A DNA stretch of 64,000 bases from WHSW01 sp963767285 (GCA_963767285.1 CAVYDJ010000004.1:434001-498000); one strand, 5' to 3'; counted from the stretch's first letter, positions 45,757 through 55,336 are shown. The notes: generated from the letters alone by a model not told the origin. Numbers and translations: made by a program.

Positions 45757-46995
45757 TTACCTGAAATCGGGGAGGTTCCGCGGTGCCGCCCAGCGCACGG
45801 GCAGCTCGTCGAGCCCGTAGACGCCGTGCACGGAGTCGTAGGCCGGCTCGCCGTCGAGCGCCAGGCCCGGCATCCGCGGCGCCAGGTGGGCGAGCGCCTC
45901 CTCGAGCTCGGCGCGCGCCAGGTTGGCGCCGAGGCAGTAGTGGATCCCGGCGCCGAAGGTCAGCGCGCGCTTGCCGGCGCCCTCGCGCGTGATGTCGAAG
46001 TCGGCGCCGCCGCCCGCCTCGTCGCGGTTGGCGGAGTGGGTGCAGATGAAGACCAGCGTCTCCGCCGGGAAGACGATCCCGCGGTGCTCGAACTCTTCGA
46101 GCACGATCCTCGCCGTGAATGGTGTGACCGGCGATACGCGGATCACTTCCGAGACCGCGTTCGCCGCTCGGTCCGGTTCGCGGGCGAGCAGCTCCCACTG
46201 CTCGGGGTAGCCGGCGAACAGCCGCAGTGCATGGGCGAGCTGCGACTGGGTGGTGTCGACGCCGCCGACGAGGACGTTGAGGACCAGGTTGCTGAGCTCG
46301 TCGTCGTCGAGGCGGTCGTCGCCGTCGCGCGCCGCGATCAGGGTCGAGAGCAGGTCCTCGCCCGGCGCCGCCCGCTTCTCCGCGACGAGCACGTCGAGGT
46401 AGGCGTAGAGCTCCTCGCAGGCGCGCTCGACCTCGTCGCGGTGGTCGGCGAGCGTCGGGCCGTCGAACTGGAGCTGGATCCAGCGCGACCAGGCGGCGAG
46501 CCGCTCGGCGTCGGTCGTCGGGGCGCCGACCACAGTCGCGATCGTCATCGCCGGGTACGGCCGGGTCAGCGCGGCGACCGCCTCGCAGCGGCCGTCGGCG
46601 GCGATCGGCTCGAACAGGTCGGTGATGAACCCGCTCATCACCGGCCGCCAGCGGTCGGCGGCCTTCGGCGTGAACGCCGGGTTGACCAGGCTGCGCAGCC
46701 GCCGGTGGTCGTCGCCGTCGATGTGGAGGATGTTGCGCGCCACCTCCTCGCCGAGCGCGCCCTCCTTCATCTGAAACAACTCGGCGAGCGCCTTGCCGGG
46801 GAAGGTGGCCTGCTTTGAGCGCAGGAAGTGCTCCCCAGACTCGCGGTCGAGGACGACGTACCCGAGCCGGGCGCGCGCGATCCAGCTCTCGGCCGCCAGT
46901 TCCGACATGCGCTCGTCGAACGCGGGTCCACGCAGCTCCGGGTCGAGCTCGTCGAACTCGGGCAGTTCCACCTCGGTCAGCGCAGCGCCGTTCAT
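45757..46995 (-). CDS. Cytochrome P450
   Basis: 412 residues. Heme-binding FGAGIHYCLG with Cys354; I-helix 'VGGVDTTQSQ' near 243-252 with the Thr pair; ExxR in 'EVIR' near 283-286. No ferredoxin or reductase gene is adjacent, so electron partners and substrate are unknown. Class I bacterial P450s like this are soluble monooxygenases. It stands alone between the HNH gene and the surface-protein gene. Confidence 0.95.
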   Translation of the reverse strand: MNGAALTEVELPEFDELDPELRGPAFDERMSELAAESWIARARLGYVVLDRESGEHFLRSKQATFPGKALAELFQMKEGALGEEVARNILHIDGDDHRRLRSLVNPAFTPKAADRWRPVMSGFITDLFEPIAADGRCEAVAALTRPYPAMTIATVVGAPTTDAERLAAWSRWIQLQFDGPTLADHRDEVERACEELYAYLDVLVAEKRAAPGEDLLSTLIAARDGDDRLDDDELSNLVLNVLVGGVDTTQSQLAHALRLFAGYPEQWELLAREPDRAANAVSEVIRVSPVTPFTARIVLEEFEHRGIVFPAETLVFICTHSANRDEAGGGADFDITREGAGKRALTFGAGIHYCLGANLARAELEEALAHLAPRMPGLALDGEPAYDSVHGVYGLDELPVRWAAPRNLPDFR

Positions 46996-47050
46996 CGACT
47001 CATCTTCCCACCGCTTGAAACGGGTCGCGGCCGGCGGGATACTGGCGCCG

Positions 47051-47941
47051 GTGGATCACAGGGACGTGAGTCAGCACGTTCGTTCGAACATCGTCGGTTA
47101 CGTCGCGCTGTTCGTGGCGCTGAGCGGAAGCGCAGCGGCGCTCAGCGGCAGGAACACCGTCAACTCGGGTGACATCAAGCCGAAGAACGTCCGGCTGAGC
47201 GATATCGCGCCGAACGCCGTCAATTCGTCGAAGGTGGTGAACGGCTCGCTTCAGGCGGAGGACCTGGCGTCGGGCACGATCCCGGCCGGCGGCACGGGGC
47301 CGGTGGGCGCCACCGGCCCGAGCGGTGCGACGGGTCCGACCGGTCCATTGGGCACGGCCGGCGGCGATCTGACCGGCGCCTATCCGAACCCTCAGATCGC
47401 CGGAAACGCGGTCACCGACGCCGAGGTCGCCGACGGTTCACTCGATGCGGATGACATCGCCAACACGTCGTCGCTCGGTGGGCCCGAGATCAATGAGTCG
47501 AGCCTGGGCAAGGTCGGCGACTCGGACAGGCTGGACGGAATCGACTCGTCTGCGTTCATGCAGGTCGTCAGCGGCGGGGCGGCGGACGGACAGGCCATTG
47601 CTACGGCCCCGAACACGATCGTGTTTCTGGGGGCGGCGTTCGCGGGTTTCGTTCGTCTTCGCTACTCCTGCCCGGCATCGCTCGCCGACAACGGGATCCT
47701 CAGCATCACCAACAGCTCGGCCGCGCTGGCAAACTTCTTCGTCGACAGCGGGGGCGTCAATCCGGACTACTTCCAGCTCGGGCCAGGCGGGTTCACCAAC
47801 TATGCCGCGGAAGACGGGGGCGAGTCGTTCTTCATCCAGGCCCAGGGCAGTCCGGGGGTCGCAGCGATCCAAGTCGGCACGGTGCATCGCGCGTCAAGCA
47901 ACGACTGCCACGCTCAGGCGCTCGGCGTGCTCGCGCAATGA
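47051..47941 (+). CDS. Secreted/surface protein with short collagen-like and repeat region
   Basis: 296 residues from GTG 47051. An N-terminal hydrophobic segment 'NIVGYVALFVALSGSAAALSG' is followed by repeats of the type 'NSGDIKPKNVRLSDI', 'NSSKVVNGSLQAEDL', a short Gly-X-Y run 'GPVGATGPSGATGPTGP', and a compact C-terminal domain with cysteines ('RYSCPAS', 'NDCHAQAL'). Proteins with this leader and the 'NSxxVxNGSL' repeats are abundant in Thermoleophilia. Function is unknown. It overlaps the glycosidase gene by 4 bases. Confidence 0.75.
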   Translation: MDHRDVSQHVRSNIVGYVALFVALSGSAAALSGRNTVNSGDIKPKNVRLSDIAPNAVNSSKVVNGSLQAEDLASGTIPAGGTGPVGATGPSGATGPTGPLGTAGGDLTGAYPNPQIAGNAVTDAEVADGSLDADDIANTSSLGGPEINESSLGKVGDSDRLDGIDSSAFMQVVSGGAADGQAIATAPNTIVFLGAAFAGFVRLRYSCPASLADNGILSITNSSAALANFFVDSGGVNPDYFQLGPGGFTNYAAEDGGESFFIQAQGSPGVAAIQVGTVHRASSNDCHAQALGVLAQ

Positions 47942-48759
47942 CCCGCAGCGTGCTCTCACCGGGACCCGGATCTCGCGGTCGTCGTCCCGGGCTGACAGAT
48001 TGGGGCGGGATGCAGCACGGTATTCCGGCCTATCGGCGGGTGGTCGTCTCCACGGCGGACGGTGGCGCGACGACCGTCCACGTGCTCCGGCTGCCGCGAG
48101 TCGGGTACACGGCGCGCGTGGTGGTGCTCGACCCGGTCAGGCCGCTGGCCACCTGGTGCGCCGAGGAGAGCGTCGCCGAGGCCGTGATCGGCGGCTTCTA
48201 CATCCGCGGCGACGGGACCCCGCTCGGCGACCTCCGAGTCGACGGGCGCGCGCTCGCGAGCGTGCCGTTCGACCCACCCTGGGATCGGGTCCGCGCATGC
48301 GTGCACGCCGATCGTGGCGAGGTTGCGCTGCGCTCGCGGCTCGAGCTCCCGGCCGATCCCTCCGGCGACCTGCTGCAGGCGGGCCCGATGCTCGCCCGGG
48401 GCGGCGTCCGCGTGATCGACCCGGACGCCGATGACGAGGGCTTTTCGGCCGGAGCGCGTCAGTTCGACTCGGACATCACGGCCGGTCGTTACCCGCGGGC
48501 GTCGCTGGGTCTGGGAACGACCGACCTGATCGCGGCGGTTTGCGACGGGCGAACCGAGGCCGAGGCCGGACTGGACCTGACCGAGCTCGCGGACGTGATG
48601 ATCAGCCTCGGCGCCGCTGACGCGATCAATCTCGACGGTGGGGGATCCGCCTCGCTGGTCGTCGGCGGCGAGCTGGTGAACGCTCCGCATGAGGAGGATG
48701 GGGTTCCGATTCCCGGCGGCCGCGCCATCTCGACCGCGCTTCGCTTCGCGCCTCGCTGA
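47938..48759 (+). CDS. Phosphodiester glycosidase (NAGPA) family protein
   Basis: 273 residues. NAGPA-domain landmarks: 'AVIGGFYIRGDGTPLGDL', 'LQAGPMLARGG', 'LGLGTTDLIAAVCDGR', 'DAINLDGGGSASLVVGG'. Members remove capping sugars from phosphodiesters or act on surface polysaccharides. The start is taken as ATG 47938 (ATGA overlap with the surface-protein gene); another ATG at 48010 is possible. No signal peptide is obvious. Confidence 0.9.
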   Translation: MTRSVLSPGPGSRGRRPGLTDWGGMQHGIPAYRRVVVSTADGGATTVHVLRLPRVGYTARVVVLDPVRPLATWCAEESVAEAVIGGFYIRGDGTPLGDLRVDGRALASVPFDPPWDRVRACVHADRGEVALRSRLELPADPSGDLLQAGPMLARGGVRVIDPDADDEGFSAGARQFDSDITAGRYPRASLGLGTTDLIAAVCDGRTEAEAGLDLTELADVMISLGAADAINLDGGGSASLVVGGELVNAPHEEDGVPIPGGRAISTALRFAPR

Positions 48760-48831
48760 GCGGCTCCCCCCAGAAACGGAGCGGTCGGGCACTACCCTCG
48801 GTGTATCGACAAAGAAGCCCTCAGGGTCCTG

Positions 48832-50315
48832 ATGGGCTTCTACTTCTACCCCCGTGGCGGTTCCGCGCACGCGTGCCGGTCGATCGCGACGGAGCTGGGC
48901 CGCAACGGGATCGACGTCACCCTCGTCGCCGGCTCGCGCTCGGACATCGGCGAGCACGGCGCCGCGCAGGAGTTCTTCGCCGACGCGCCAACCTGCGCCC
49001 GGTCGACTTCACGCCCGCCCTTTGCAGCGACGATCCGCTCGCTTTCGACGGAGGCCCCGGAACGGCACCGATGCACGCCTCCTACGAGGATCGGCCGGGC
49101 GCCGAGGATCCCGTGATGGCGTCGCTGGGCGCGGAGGCATACGAACGCCAGGTCGATGCCTGGGCGCGCGAGCTCGAGCTGGCGACCGCGGACCCGGTCG
49201 ACCTCGTCTACCTCCACCACCTCACGCCGCTCAATGAAGCCGCGGCCCGGGTGATGCCCGATACCCCGGTGATCGGCCAGATCCACGGGTCCGAGCTGCT
49301 CATGCTCGAGCGCATCGCCCGCGGGACGCCGGCCGGTTGGGGGGCCGCCACAACCTGGGCACAGCGGCTCTGCGACTGGGCGGCCGGCTGCACGCGGATC
49401 ATCGTCAGTAGCCCGAAGGGGCTTCAGCGGGCCAGCATCCTGCTCGACATCGACCCAGAGCGCTTCGCCGTTGTGCCGAATGGCTTCAACGGCAACTTCA
49501 GACCGCAAGCGGTCGACCGAGCCGAGCACTGGCGGCACAACCTGGTCGAACGGCCGCAGGGGTGGACTCGGGGCGGCCGGCCGGGGAGCGTCCGCTACGA
49601 GGAGCCAGATCTCGCCGCGCTCGGCGGGAAGGTGCTGCTCAGCGTCGGCCGCTTCACCGAGGTGAAACGGCTGCCGCTGCTCATCGAGGCCTTCGCTGCG
49701 GCCCGGGCTCGATTCGACGAGCGCACGGCCCTGGTCTTGCTCGGCGGGTTTCCCGGTGAGTGGGAGGGGGAGCATCCGCTCGACGCGATCGAGCGCTGCG
49801 GAGTGGACGACGTGTTCCTGGCCGGCTGGCACTCGCACGCGGTGCTGCCGGACTTCATCAACGCCAGCGACGTGCTGGTCCACGCGTCGGTCAACGAGCA
49901 GTTCGGTCAGGTCCTGGTCGAGGGGATGGCCTGCGGGCTGCCGGCGATCGCGGTCGACCGGGGCGGCCCCGCCGACATCATCGACCACGGCGAGACCGGC
50001 TGGCTGATCCCGCCTGACGACCTCGGTGCGCTGGTCGAGGCGATGCTCTTCGCGGTCAACGAGCCGGCGGCGCGTCGCCGCGCGGGCGAAGCCGCTCGCC
50101 GCGAGGTCCATCGGTCCTACGCCTGGGCGGCAATCGGCGCCCGTCTCGCGGGCATCGTCGAAGACTCGGTCAAGCGGCCGCGCAGTCCACGCTCGCGCCC
50201 GACCACCCCGGCCGCCCACGGATTGAGACGGGCGGCGCGCCGGGCCGGGAGTATCGCGGCAAGGACATACGAGTCCGGCATCGTCACGCCGGGCCGCCCG
50301 GGCGCGCAAGACTGA
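48832..50315 (+). CDS. Glycosyltransferase family 4-like protein, interrupted by a frameshift
   Basis: The N-terminus reads 'MGFYFYPRGGSAHACRSIAT' in one frame from ATG 48832, and the rest, starting 'ANLRPVDFTPAL', is in the next frame from about 48987. Insertion of a single G at 48985-48987 would rejoin them as '..FFADGANLRPVDF..'. The catalytic part is intact: 'GKVLLSVGRFTEVKRLPLLIEAF', 'DVFLAGWHSHAVLPDF', and 'EQFGQVLVEGMACGLPAIAVDRGG', typical of GT-B family 4 transferases. The frameshift may be real decay or a sequencing error. Total restored length is about 495 residues. Confidence 0.8.
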
Positions 50316-50320
50316 GGGCC

Positions 50321-50590
50321 ATGCGCACCGGCCGCTACTCCTTCCCCTACGTCACGTACGACCCGCCGAGCGACGTGCTGTACGCCCGGATCACCCAGGA
50401 CCGTGACGCCAGCCGCGAGCGCACCGAGGAGGGCGACGTCTGGACCTACGACGCCGACGGCCGGCCGACCGGGGTGATCGTGATGGAGCCGCGCGAGCGC
50501 TTCGCGCGCGACGGCGCCGTCTTCATCACTCTGCCGACCGGCGAGCGCGAGCGGCTGCAGGGGGTCGAGGCCGCGATGCGCGGCGGCTGA
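50321..50590 (+). CDS. DUF2283-like small protein
   Basis: 89 residues. It contains the DUF2283 pattern: 'YDPPSDVLYARIT', 'DVWTYDADGRPTGVIVMEPRERF'. It follows the glycosyltransferase gene after 5 bases. Function of the family is unknown. Confidence 0.75.
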   Translation: MRTGRYSFPYVTYDPPSDVLYARITQDRDASRERTEEGDVWTYDADGRPTGVIVMEPRERFARDGAVFITLPTGERERLQGVEAAMRGG

Positions 50591-50599
50591 GCGCCGCCG

Positions 50600-51073
50600 C
50601 TACTTGACCCCCTTCAGACAGGTCAGGTTCGAGGTGATGGTGAACGGCGTGCGGTTCCCCGCGGCGATCGACTCCTGGTCGAGGTTGATCAGGACGTGGT
50701 ACTCGCTCGGGCTCTTCACGTAGGTGCCCTGCTGGTAGACGTCGGTGCGGCTCGGGACGACGCCGCCGTCGATCACCTTCGAGCAGCCGGTCAGCTTGAC
50801 GTCGATATAGGGGCCGACGCCGCCCGCGGCCGGGTCGGCCGGGTTGATCGTCGTCGGCGTGCTCGATTGCAGGTAGACGACCTTTGGCTTCTTCGTGGTA
50901 GCGGCGACACCGCCCTTTGCGCGCGCGTTCGCTGCCGCGCCGCCGAGGTCGACGGCCACGGTCGCGGTGGGGGGGCGGGCTGCCGCGCCGGTGCCGAGCG
51001 CCGAGCCGACGCCGATGGCCGTTCCGGCCACGGCGGCGAGGGCGACGAGTCCCGCGATCCACTTCCTGCTCAT
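50600..51073 (-). CDS. Secreted protein of unknown function
   Basis: 157 residues. Positively charged start (MSRKWIAGLVALAAVAG) with an Ala-rich signal segment ending around 'GSALGTGAAARP'. The mature part contains two cysteines ('LTGCSKVIDGG' and 'SNLTCLKGVK'). No family recognised. Divergent from the ECF sigma factor gene across 92 bases, which contain a 6-bp inverted repeat CGAGCG/CGCTCG (51120-51125 / 51136-51141); the sigma factor could regulate this gene. Confidence 0.7.
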   Translation of the reverse strand: MSRKWIAGLVALAAVAGTAIGVGSALGTGAAARPPTATVAVDLGGAAANARAKGGVAATTKKPKVVYLQSSTPTTINPADPAAGGVGPYIDVKLTGCSKVIDGGVVPSRTDVYQQGTYVKSPSEYHVLINLDQESIAAGNRTPFTITSNLTCLKGVK

Positions 51074-51165
51074 TCGTCATTCCTCCATTTGGGTCTGGTC
51101 TCGGTCTATGCATGCAACACGAGCGCTCACGGATACGCTCGCTCGGTCGTTTCGATGTACGAACC

Positions 51166-51654
51166 GTGAGCGCCACACCGTTTCAGCAGTTCCTGGACGC
51201 CCACCGCGGGCCGGTGCTCGCGTTTCTGCGGGCGATGGTCGGATACGACGACGCCGAGGACTGCTTCCAGGAGACTTTCATCGCGGCGCTGCGGGCATAC
51301 GACGGCATGGACGGCGCCCATCCGCGTGCCTGGGTGATGACGATCGCGCGGCGCAAGGCGATCGACCACCACCGGGCCCGGGCCCGCCGCCCCGAGCCGC
51401 GCGAACAGGTTCCCGAACTGGCGGCGCCGGCCGACAACGGCAGCCTCGGCGACCTCGACGGCGAGGTCTGGGCCGCGGTCGCCGAGCTCGGCGAGGCGCA
51501 GCGAGCGGCGGTGGCGCTGCGCTACGCGGGCGACCTCGCGTATCGCGAGATCGCCGCCGCCCTGGATTGCAGCGAGGAAGCAGCGCGCAAACGTGTCTCG
51601 GACGGCCTGCGGGCGCTGCGCGAGAACATCGATCGAGAGGAGGCGAGGCGATGA
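51166..51654 (+). CDS. ECF-type RNA polymerase sigma factor
   Basis: 162 residues from GTG 51166. Region 2 'FLRAMVGYDDAEDCFQETFIAAL' and 'HPRAWVMTIARRKAIDHHRAR', region 4 'AQRAAVALRYAGDLAYREIAAALDCSEEAARKRVSDGL'. The protein is a minimal two-domain sigma factor. No anti-sigma gene follows; instead it overlaps the methylguanine methyltransferase gene by ATGA, suggesting a link with alkylation-damage repair. Longer frames upstream are not needed. Confidence 0.9.
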   Translation: MSATPFQQFLDAHRGPVLAFLRAMVGYDDAEDCFQETFIAALRAYDGMDGAHPRAWVMTIARRKAIDHHRARARRPEPREQVPELAAPADNGSLGDLDGEVWAAVAELGEAQRAAVALRYAGDLAYREIAAALDCSEEAARKRVSDGLRALRENIDREEARR

Positions 51655-52268
51655 GCCGAGTCGAGACGACGCGGATCACCGACGTGCTCGGCGGCGAAGT
51701 CGAGGCAGATGCAGCGGAGGCGGCGGAGCGGCTCGTGGCCCGCGCCGACGCCGAGGGCCTGGTCGACGTCGCCTACAGCAGCTTCGACTCGCCGCTCGGG
51801 ACCGGATATGTGGCGGCCACCGAGCGCGGGATCATCTCGATCAGCCTCCCGACCTTCGGCGGCGAATCGTTCCTGGACCACCTGACCGAGGTCTCGCCGC
51901 GGGTGCTCGAGGTGCCACGGCGCCTGGACCCGGCCCGGCGTGAGCTCGACGAGTACTTCGAGGGTCGCCGGCGCGAGTTCGGGCTCGAGCTCGACTGGCG
52001 GCTGGTCCGCTCGGAGTTCGCGACCCGGATCCTGCGCGAGACCGCCCGGGTCCCCTACGGGGCGACGACCAGCTACGGCGAGGTCGCCGCGCTCGCCGGC
52101 AACCCACGTGCCTTCCGGGCCGCCGGGACGGCGCTCGGCCACAACCCGATCCCGATCGTCGTCCCGTGCCACCGGGTGCTGAGGGCCGGTGGAGTGCTCG
52201 GCAACTACGGGGGTGGGCCGGAGATGAAGAAGTTCTTGCTCCGCCTGGAAGGTGCCCTCGCCGAGTAG
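51651..52268 (+). CDS. Methylated-DNA--protein-cysteine S-methyltransferase
   Basis: 205 residues. Active-site PCHRV with Cys173 ('IPIVVPCHRVLRAGG'), preceded by 'VPYGATTSYGEVAALAGNPRAFRAAGTALGHNP', the DNA-binding helix region of Ogt/AGT. It moves O6-alkyl groups from guanine to itself. The N-terminal ~60 residues before the Ada-like fold are longer than in short Ogt. It overlaps the sigma gene and is overlapped by the start of the next HTH frame. Confidence 0.93.
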   Translation: MSRVETTRITDVLGGEVEADAAEAAERLVARADAEGLVDVAYSSFDSPLGTGYVAATERGIISISLPTFGGESFLDHLTEVSPRVLEVPRRLDPARRELDEYFEGRRREFGLELDWRLVRSEFATRILRETARVPYGATTSYGEVAALAGNPRAFRAAGTALGHNPIPIVVPCHRVLRAGGVLGNYGGGPEMKKFLLRLEGALAE

Positions 52269-52714
52269 CCGCCGCGCACGCCCAGGTACTCGACCGGCTC
52301 GAGCAGGGCAAGGGGGCGAAGCAGATCGCGACCGACATCGGCATCAGCCGCAACGCCGTGTACCAGCACATCGAGCGCCTCAGGAGGCAGGGGGCGCTCG
52401 CCGCGAACTACACGCCGAGCGGCCAGCCGCCGCGCCGGATCGAGCCCGGGACGGTTGCCCTGGCGCCGAGGACCCCGCCGCGGGAGAGCGGGCTGGCGCG
52501 ACTGCGCGAGCTCGCTCATTCCGGCGCCGCGCCCGACGAGCCCGAGTACGCGCGGGCGATCGAGGAAGCGATCGCCTCGGGCGACGCCGTCGGGCTCGCC
52601 TACGAGCTCGGCCGGCTGGATGCGGCCGGCGGGACCGGGTTGCCGGCTGATCTGGTCGAATCGGCTCTGCGCCGGCTCGGTGTCGTGCCGGCCGGTGACG
52701 GGATCGCCGAGTAG
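52166..52714 (+). CDS. HTH-domain protein, start uncertain
   Basis: A clear helix-turn-helix ('KGAKQIATDIGISRNAVYQHIERLRRQGAL') is followed by a Pro/Arg linker and an Ala/Glu-rich helical end. The only ATG/GTG/TTG start in frame upstream of the HTH is GTG 52166, inside the methyltransferase gene, giving 182 residues whose first ~34 are probably not native. The HTH itself begins near 52300, after the methyltransferase stop. Most likely a DNA-binding regulator of unknown target. The region may be a remnant or an unusual-start gene. Confidence 0.6.
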   Translation: MPPGAEGRWSARQLRGWAGDEEVLAPPGRCPRRVAAAHAQVLDRLEQGKGAKQIATDIGISRNAVYQHIERLRRQGALAANYTPSGQPPRRIEPGTVALAPRTPPRESGLARLRELAHSGAAPDEPEYARAIEEAIASGDAVGLAYELGRLDAAGGTGLPADLVESALRRLGVVPAGDGIAE

Positions 52715-52761
52715 GACATAATCGTCGCGGAGTCACTTCGAAGGAGAGGTCTGGAGCTGAA

Positions 52762-53427
52762 ATGGTCGTAGCCATCATCATCGTCGGCGTACTGCTGCTG
52801 ATCGGGTTGATCTTCATCCTGATCCGCAACGGGATCATCGGGTCGCGAAACAGGGTCGACGAAGCCTGGTCCGGGATCGACGTCCAGCTCAAGCGTCGTC
52901 ACGATCTCATTCCCAACCTGGTCGAGGCCGTCAAGGGCTACGCGACGCACGAGCGCGAGACCTTCGAGAAGGTGACCCAGGCACGGGCCGCCGCGATGCA
53001 GGCCCAGGGGCCGGCGCAGGCGAGCCAGGCGGAGGGCTTCCTGAGCCAGGCGCTCGGCGGGCTGCGAGTCGTCGCCGAGGCGTACCCCGAGCTGCGCGCG
53101 ACCGAGAACTTCCAGCAGCTGACGCGCAACCTCTCCGAGCTCGAGGACGAGATCCAGGCCTCGCGCCGGATCTACAACTCGAACGTCCAGGCGTACAACA
53201 CGAAGATCCAGATCTTCCCGAACTCGGTCGTCGCCAGCTCGGGCGGCTTCACGGCCCGCGAGTTCTTCGAGATCGAGGATCCGGGCGACCGCGAGGTGCC
53301 GACCTTCTCGTTCGGCGACTCCGCTCCGGCCGCTCCGGCCCCGGCGGCTGCACCCGCCGCGGCAGCGCCGCCGCCGGCCGACCCCGCCCCGCCCGCACCA
53401 CCGCCCGCACCCCCGCCCGCGCAGTAG
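52762..53427 (+). CDS. LemA-family membrane protein
   Basis: 221 residues. N-terminal helix 'VVAIIIVGVLLLIGLIFILI', then the LemA core 'NRVDEAWSGIDVQLKRRHDLIPNLVEAVKGY', 'RATENFQQLTRNLSELEDEIQASRRIYN', 'YNTKIQIFPNSVVAS'. The last ~50 residues are Pro/Ala-rich and absent from most family members. LemA proteins are small membrane proteins of unknown function. Ribosome site AAGGAGAGG precedes the start. Confidence 0.92.
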   Translation: MVVAIIIVGVLLLIGLIFILIRNGIIGSRNRVDEAWSGIDVQLKRRHDLIPNLVEAVKGYATHERETFEKVTQARAAAMQAQGPAQASQAEGFLSQALGGLRVVAEAYPELRATENFQQLTRNLSELEDEIQASRRIYNSNVQAYNTKIQIFPNSVVASSGGFTAREFFEIEDPGDREVPTFSFGDSAPAAPAPAAAPAAAAPPPADPAPPAPPPAPPPAQ

Positions 53428-53473
53428 CCCTGCCATACGCAGGAGGCGACGCCCCGAGGCTGAACACCCCGGG

Positions 53474-54445
53474 GTGATCGTCGACTGCGCTCATTACCGC
53501 GACGGCGTCCGCCAGCACGAGGGCCAGCTCCCGATCGAGGTTGCGGCGAGCTGCGTCAAGGGGGACGGCGACTTCGTCTGGCTCGGGCTGTTCGAGCCCA
53601 CGGTCGACGAACTCCGCGACGTCGGCGAACGCTTCCACCTGCACGAGCTGGCGCTCGAGGACGCCTACCAGGCTCATCAGCGACCGAAGCTCGAGGACTA
53701 CGACGACTCCTACTTCATCGTCCTGCGGCCGGCGCGCTACGACGACCAGAAGGAGGAGGTCGAGTTCGGCGAGATCATGCTGTTCGTCTCGAGCACGTAC
53801 GTGATCGCGGTCCGGCACGGTGCGGCAAGCGAGCTGACCGGCGTCCGCAAGCACCTCGAGGCGCATCCGGAGCTGCTCGAGTACGGCCCCGCGGCGGCGG
53901 TCTGGGCGATCGTCGACAAGATCGTCGACGACTACCAGCCGGTCGTCCACGGAATCGACAACGACATCACCGAGGTCGAGACCGAGATCTTCGGCGACCG
54001 CAGCGACTCGACCCAGCGGATCTACTTCCTCAAGCGCGAGGTGATCGAGTTCCACCACGCGACCTCGCCGCTGCTCACGCCGCTGGAGGCCCTCGAGCGG
54101 GGTGCGTTCCCGAACATGGACGAGCAGCTGCGCCGCTACTTCCGAGACGTCGCCGACCACGCGCGCCGCGTCGACGAGCAGGTGACGGCCCAGCGCGAGC
54201 TGCTGACCTCCATCCTCGAAGCCAACCTGGCGCTGCTCGGCGTGCGTCAGAACGAGGTCGTCCGCGCGATCTCCGCCTACGTGGCGATCATCGCCGTGCC
54301 GACGTTCCTGGCCTCGGTCTGGGGAATGAACTTCGCCCACATGCCGGAGCTCGACGAGCCCTGGGGCTACTGGGTCGCGCTGGGGATGATGGCGGTCGCG
54401 GTGATCGCCCTGTTCGGTTTCTTCAAGCGGATCAAGTGGCTGTAG
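53474..54445 (+). CDS. CorA-family magnesium/cobalt transporter
   Basis: 323 residues from GTG 53474. Long cytosolic helical domain and two C-terminal membrane helices, with the GMN signature at residues 284-286 ('WGMNFAHMPEL'). It moves Mg2+ or other divalent ions. It begins 46 bases after the LemA stop and ends just before the ctaG gene. Confidence 0.95.
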   Translation: MIVDCAHYRDGVRQHEGQLPIEVAASCVKGDGDFVWLGLFEPTVDELRDVGERFHLHELALEDAYQAHQRPKLEDYDDSYFIVLRPARYDDQKEEVEFGEIMLFVSSTYVIAVRHGAASELTGVRKHLEAHPELLEYGPAAAVWAIVDKIVDDYQPVVHGIDNDITEVETEIFGDRSDSTQRIYFLKREVIEFHHATSPLLTPLEALERGAFPNMDEQLRRYFRDVADHARRVDEQVTAQRELLTSILEANLALLGVRQNEVVRAISAYVAIIAVPTFLASVWGMNFAHMPELDEPWGYWVALGMMAVAVIALFGFFKRIKWL

Positions 54446-54463
54446 CTCGGTAGCTTCCGCGGC

Positions 54464-55336
54464 GTGGACGTAGTGATCAACGCGGGTGCGCCCGTGCTGC
54501 TGATCGTCGTCGCTCTGACGTACGCAAAGCGGGTGCGGACGCTGGCGGAGCGGGGAGCGCCGGTCGACATCTGGCGCCAGGTCTCGTTCGGCGCCGGCGT
54601 CCTGGTCCTGCTCGCGGCCGACCTGCCGCCGCTCGCCGGCGTCGCCGAGGAGATCGTCGTCGCCCACATGGTCCAGCACCTGATCGTCGCCGACCTCGCC
54701 GGGCTCCTGATCGCCCTCGGGCTAACCGGCCCGATCCTTCAGCCCATGCTCGCGCGGCGGCCGTTCGCCTGGCTGCGCGTCCTCGGCAACCCGCTGATCG
54801 CGCTCCCGATCTGGGCGCTCAACCTCTACGTATGGCACCTCTCGGCGCTCTACGACGGCGTCCTGGACAGCGCGCTGCTGCACTTCGCCCAGCACGCCTG
54901 CTTCTTCACCTTCGGGCTCGCGATGTGGCTGCCGCTCGTCGGCCCGCTGCCGAAGCCGGCCTGGTTCGGCGACGGGGCGATGCTGATCTACGTCGTCGTC
55001 GTGCGGATGCTCGAGGCGGTGCTCGCCAACGTGCTGATCTGGTCGGGCACGGTGCTGTATCCGGACTACGCGCCCGGCGAGGCGGAGTGGGGGATCAGCC
55101 CGCTCGCCGACCAGGGTGCGGCCGGCAACGTGATGATGATCTGGACCGGGTTCGTCACCCTCGGCCTGTTCACCTGGCTGTTCTTCCGCGCCGCCAACCG
55201 CAGCCACGAGAAGCAGGAGCTGCTCGACCTCGCCGATGCGCACGGTTTCGACCTCGACCCGACCCGCGCGGCCCGCGCCGTCAACGCGGGCCAGGGCCAA
55301 CGCCTGCGCGAGCGGATCCTCGGCGGCCGTACGTGA
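54464..55336 (+). CDS. CtaG-type cytochrome c oxidase assembly protein
   Basis: 290 residues from GTG 54464. Multi-spanning membrane protein with 'VAHMVQHLIVADLAGLLIALG', 'NLYVWHLSALYDGVL', 'HFAQHACFFTFGLAMWLPLVGP', patterns shared with the Caa3-type CtaG family thought to help copper insertion into cytochrome oxidase. It overlaps the next gene by GTGA. Confidence 0.88.
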   Translation: MDVVINAGAPVLLIVVALTYAKRVRTLAERGAPVDIWRQVSFGAGVLVLLAADLPPLAGVAEEIVVAHMVQHLIVADLAGLLIALGLTGPILQPMLARRPFAWLRVLGNPLIALPIWALNLYVWHLSALYDGVLDSALLHFAQHACFFTFGLAMWLPLVGPLPKPAWFGDGAMLIYVVVVRMLEAVLANVLIWSGTVLYPDYAPGEAEWGISPLADQGAAGNVMMIWTGFVTLGLFTWLFFRAANRSHEKQELLDLADAHGFDLDPTRAARAVNAGQGQRLRERILGGRT

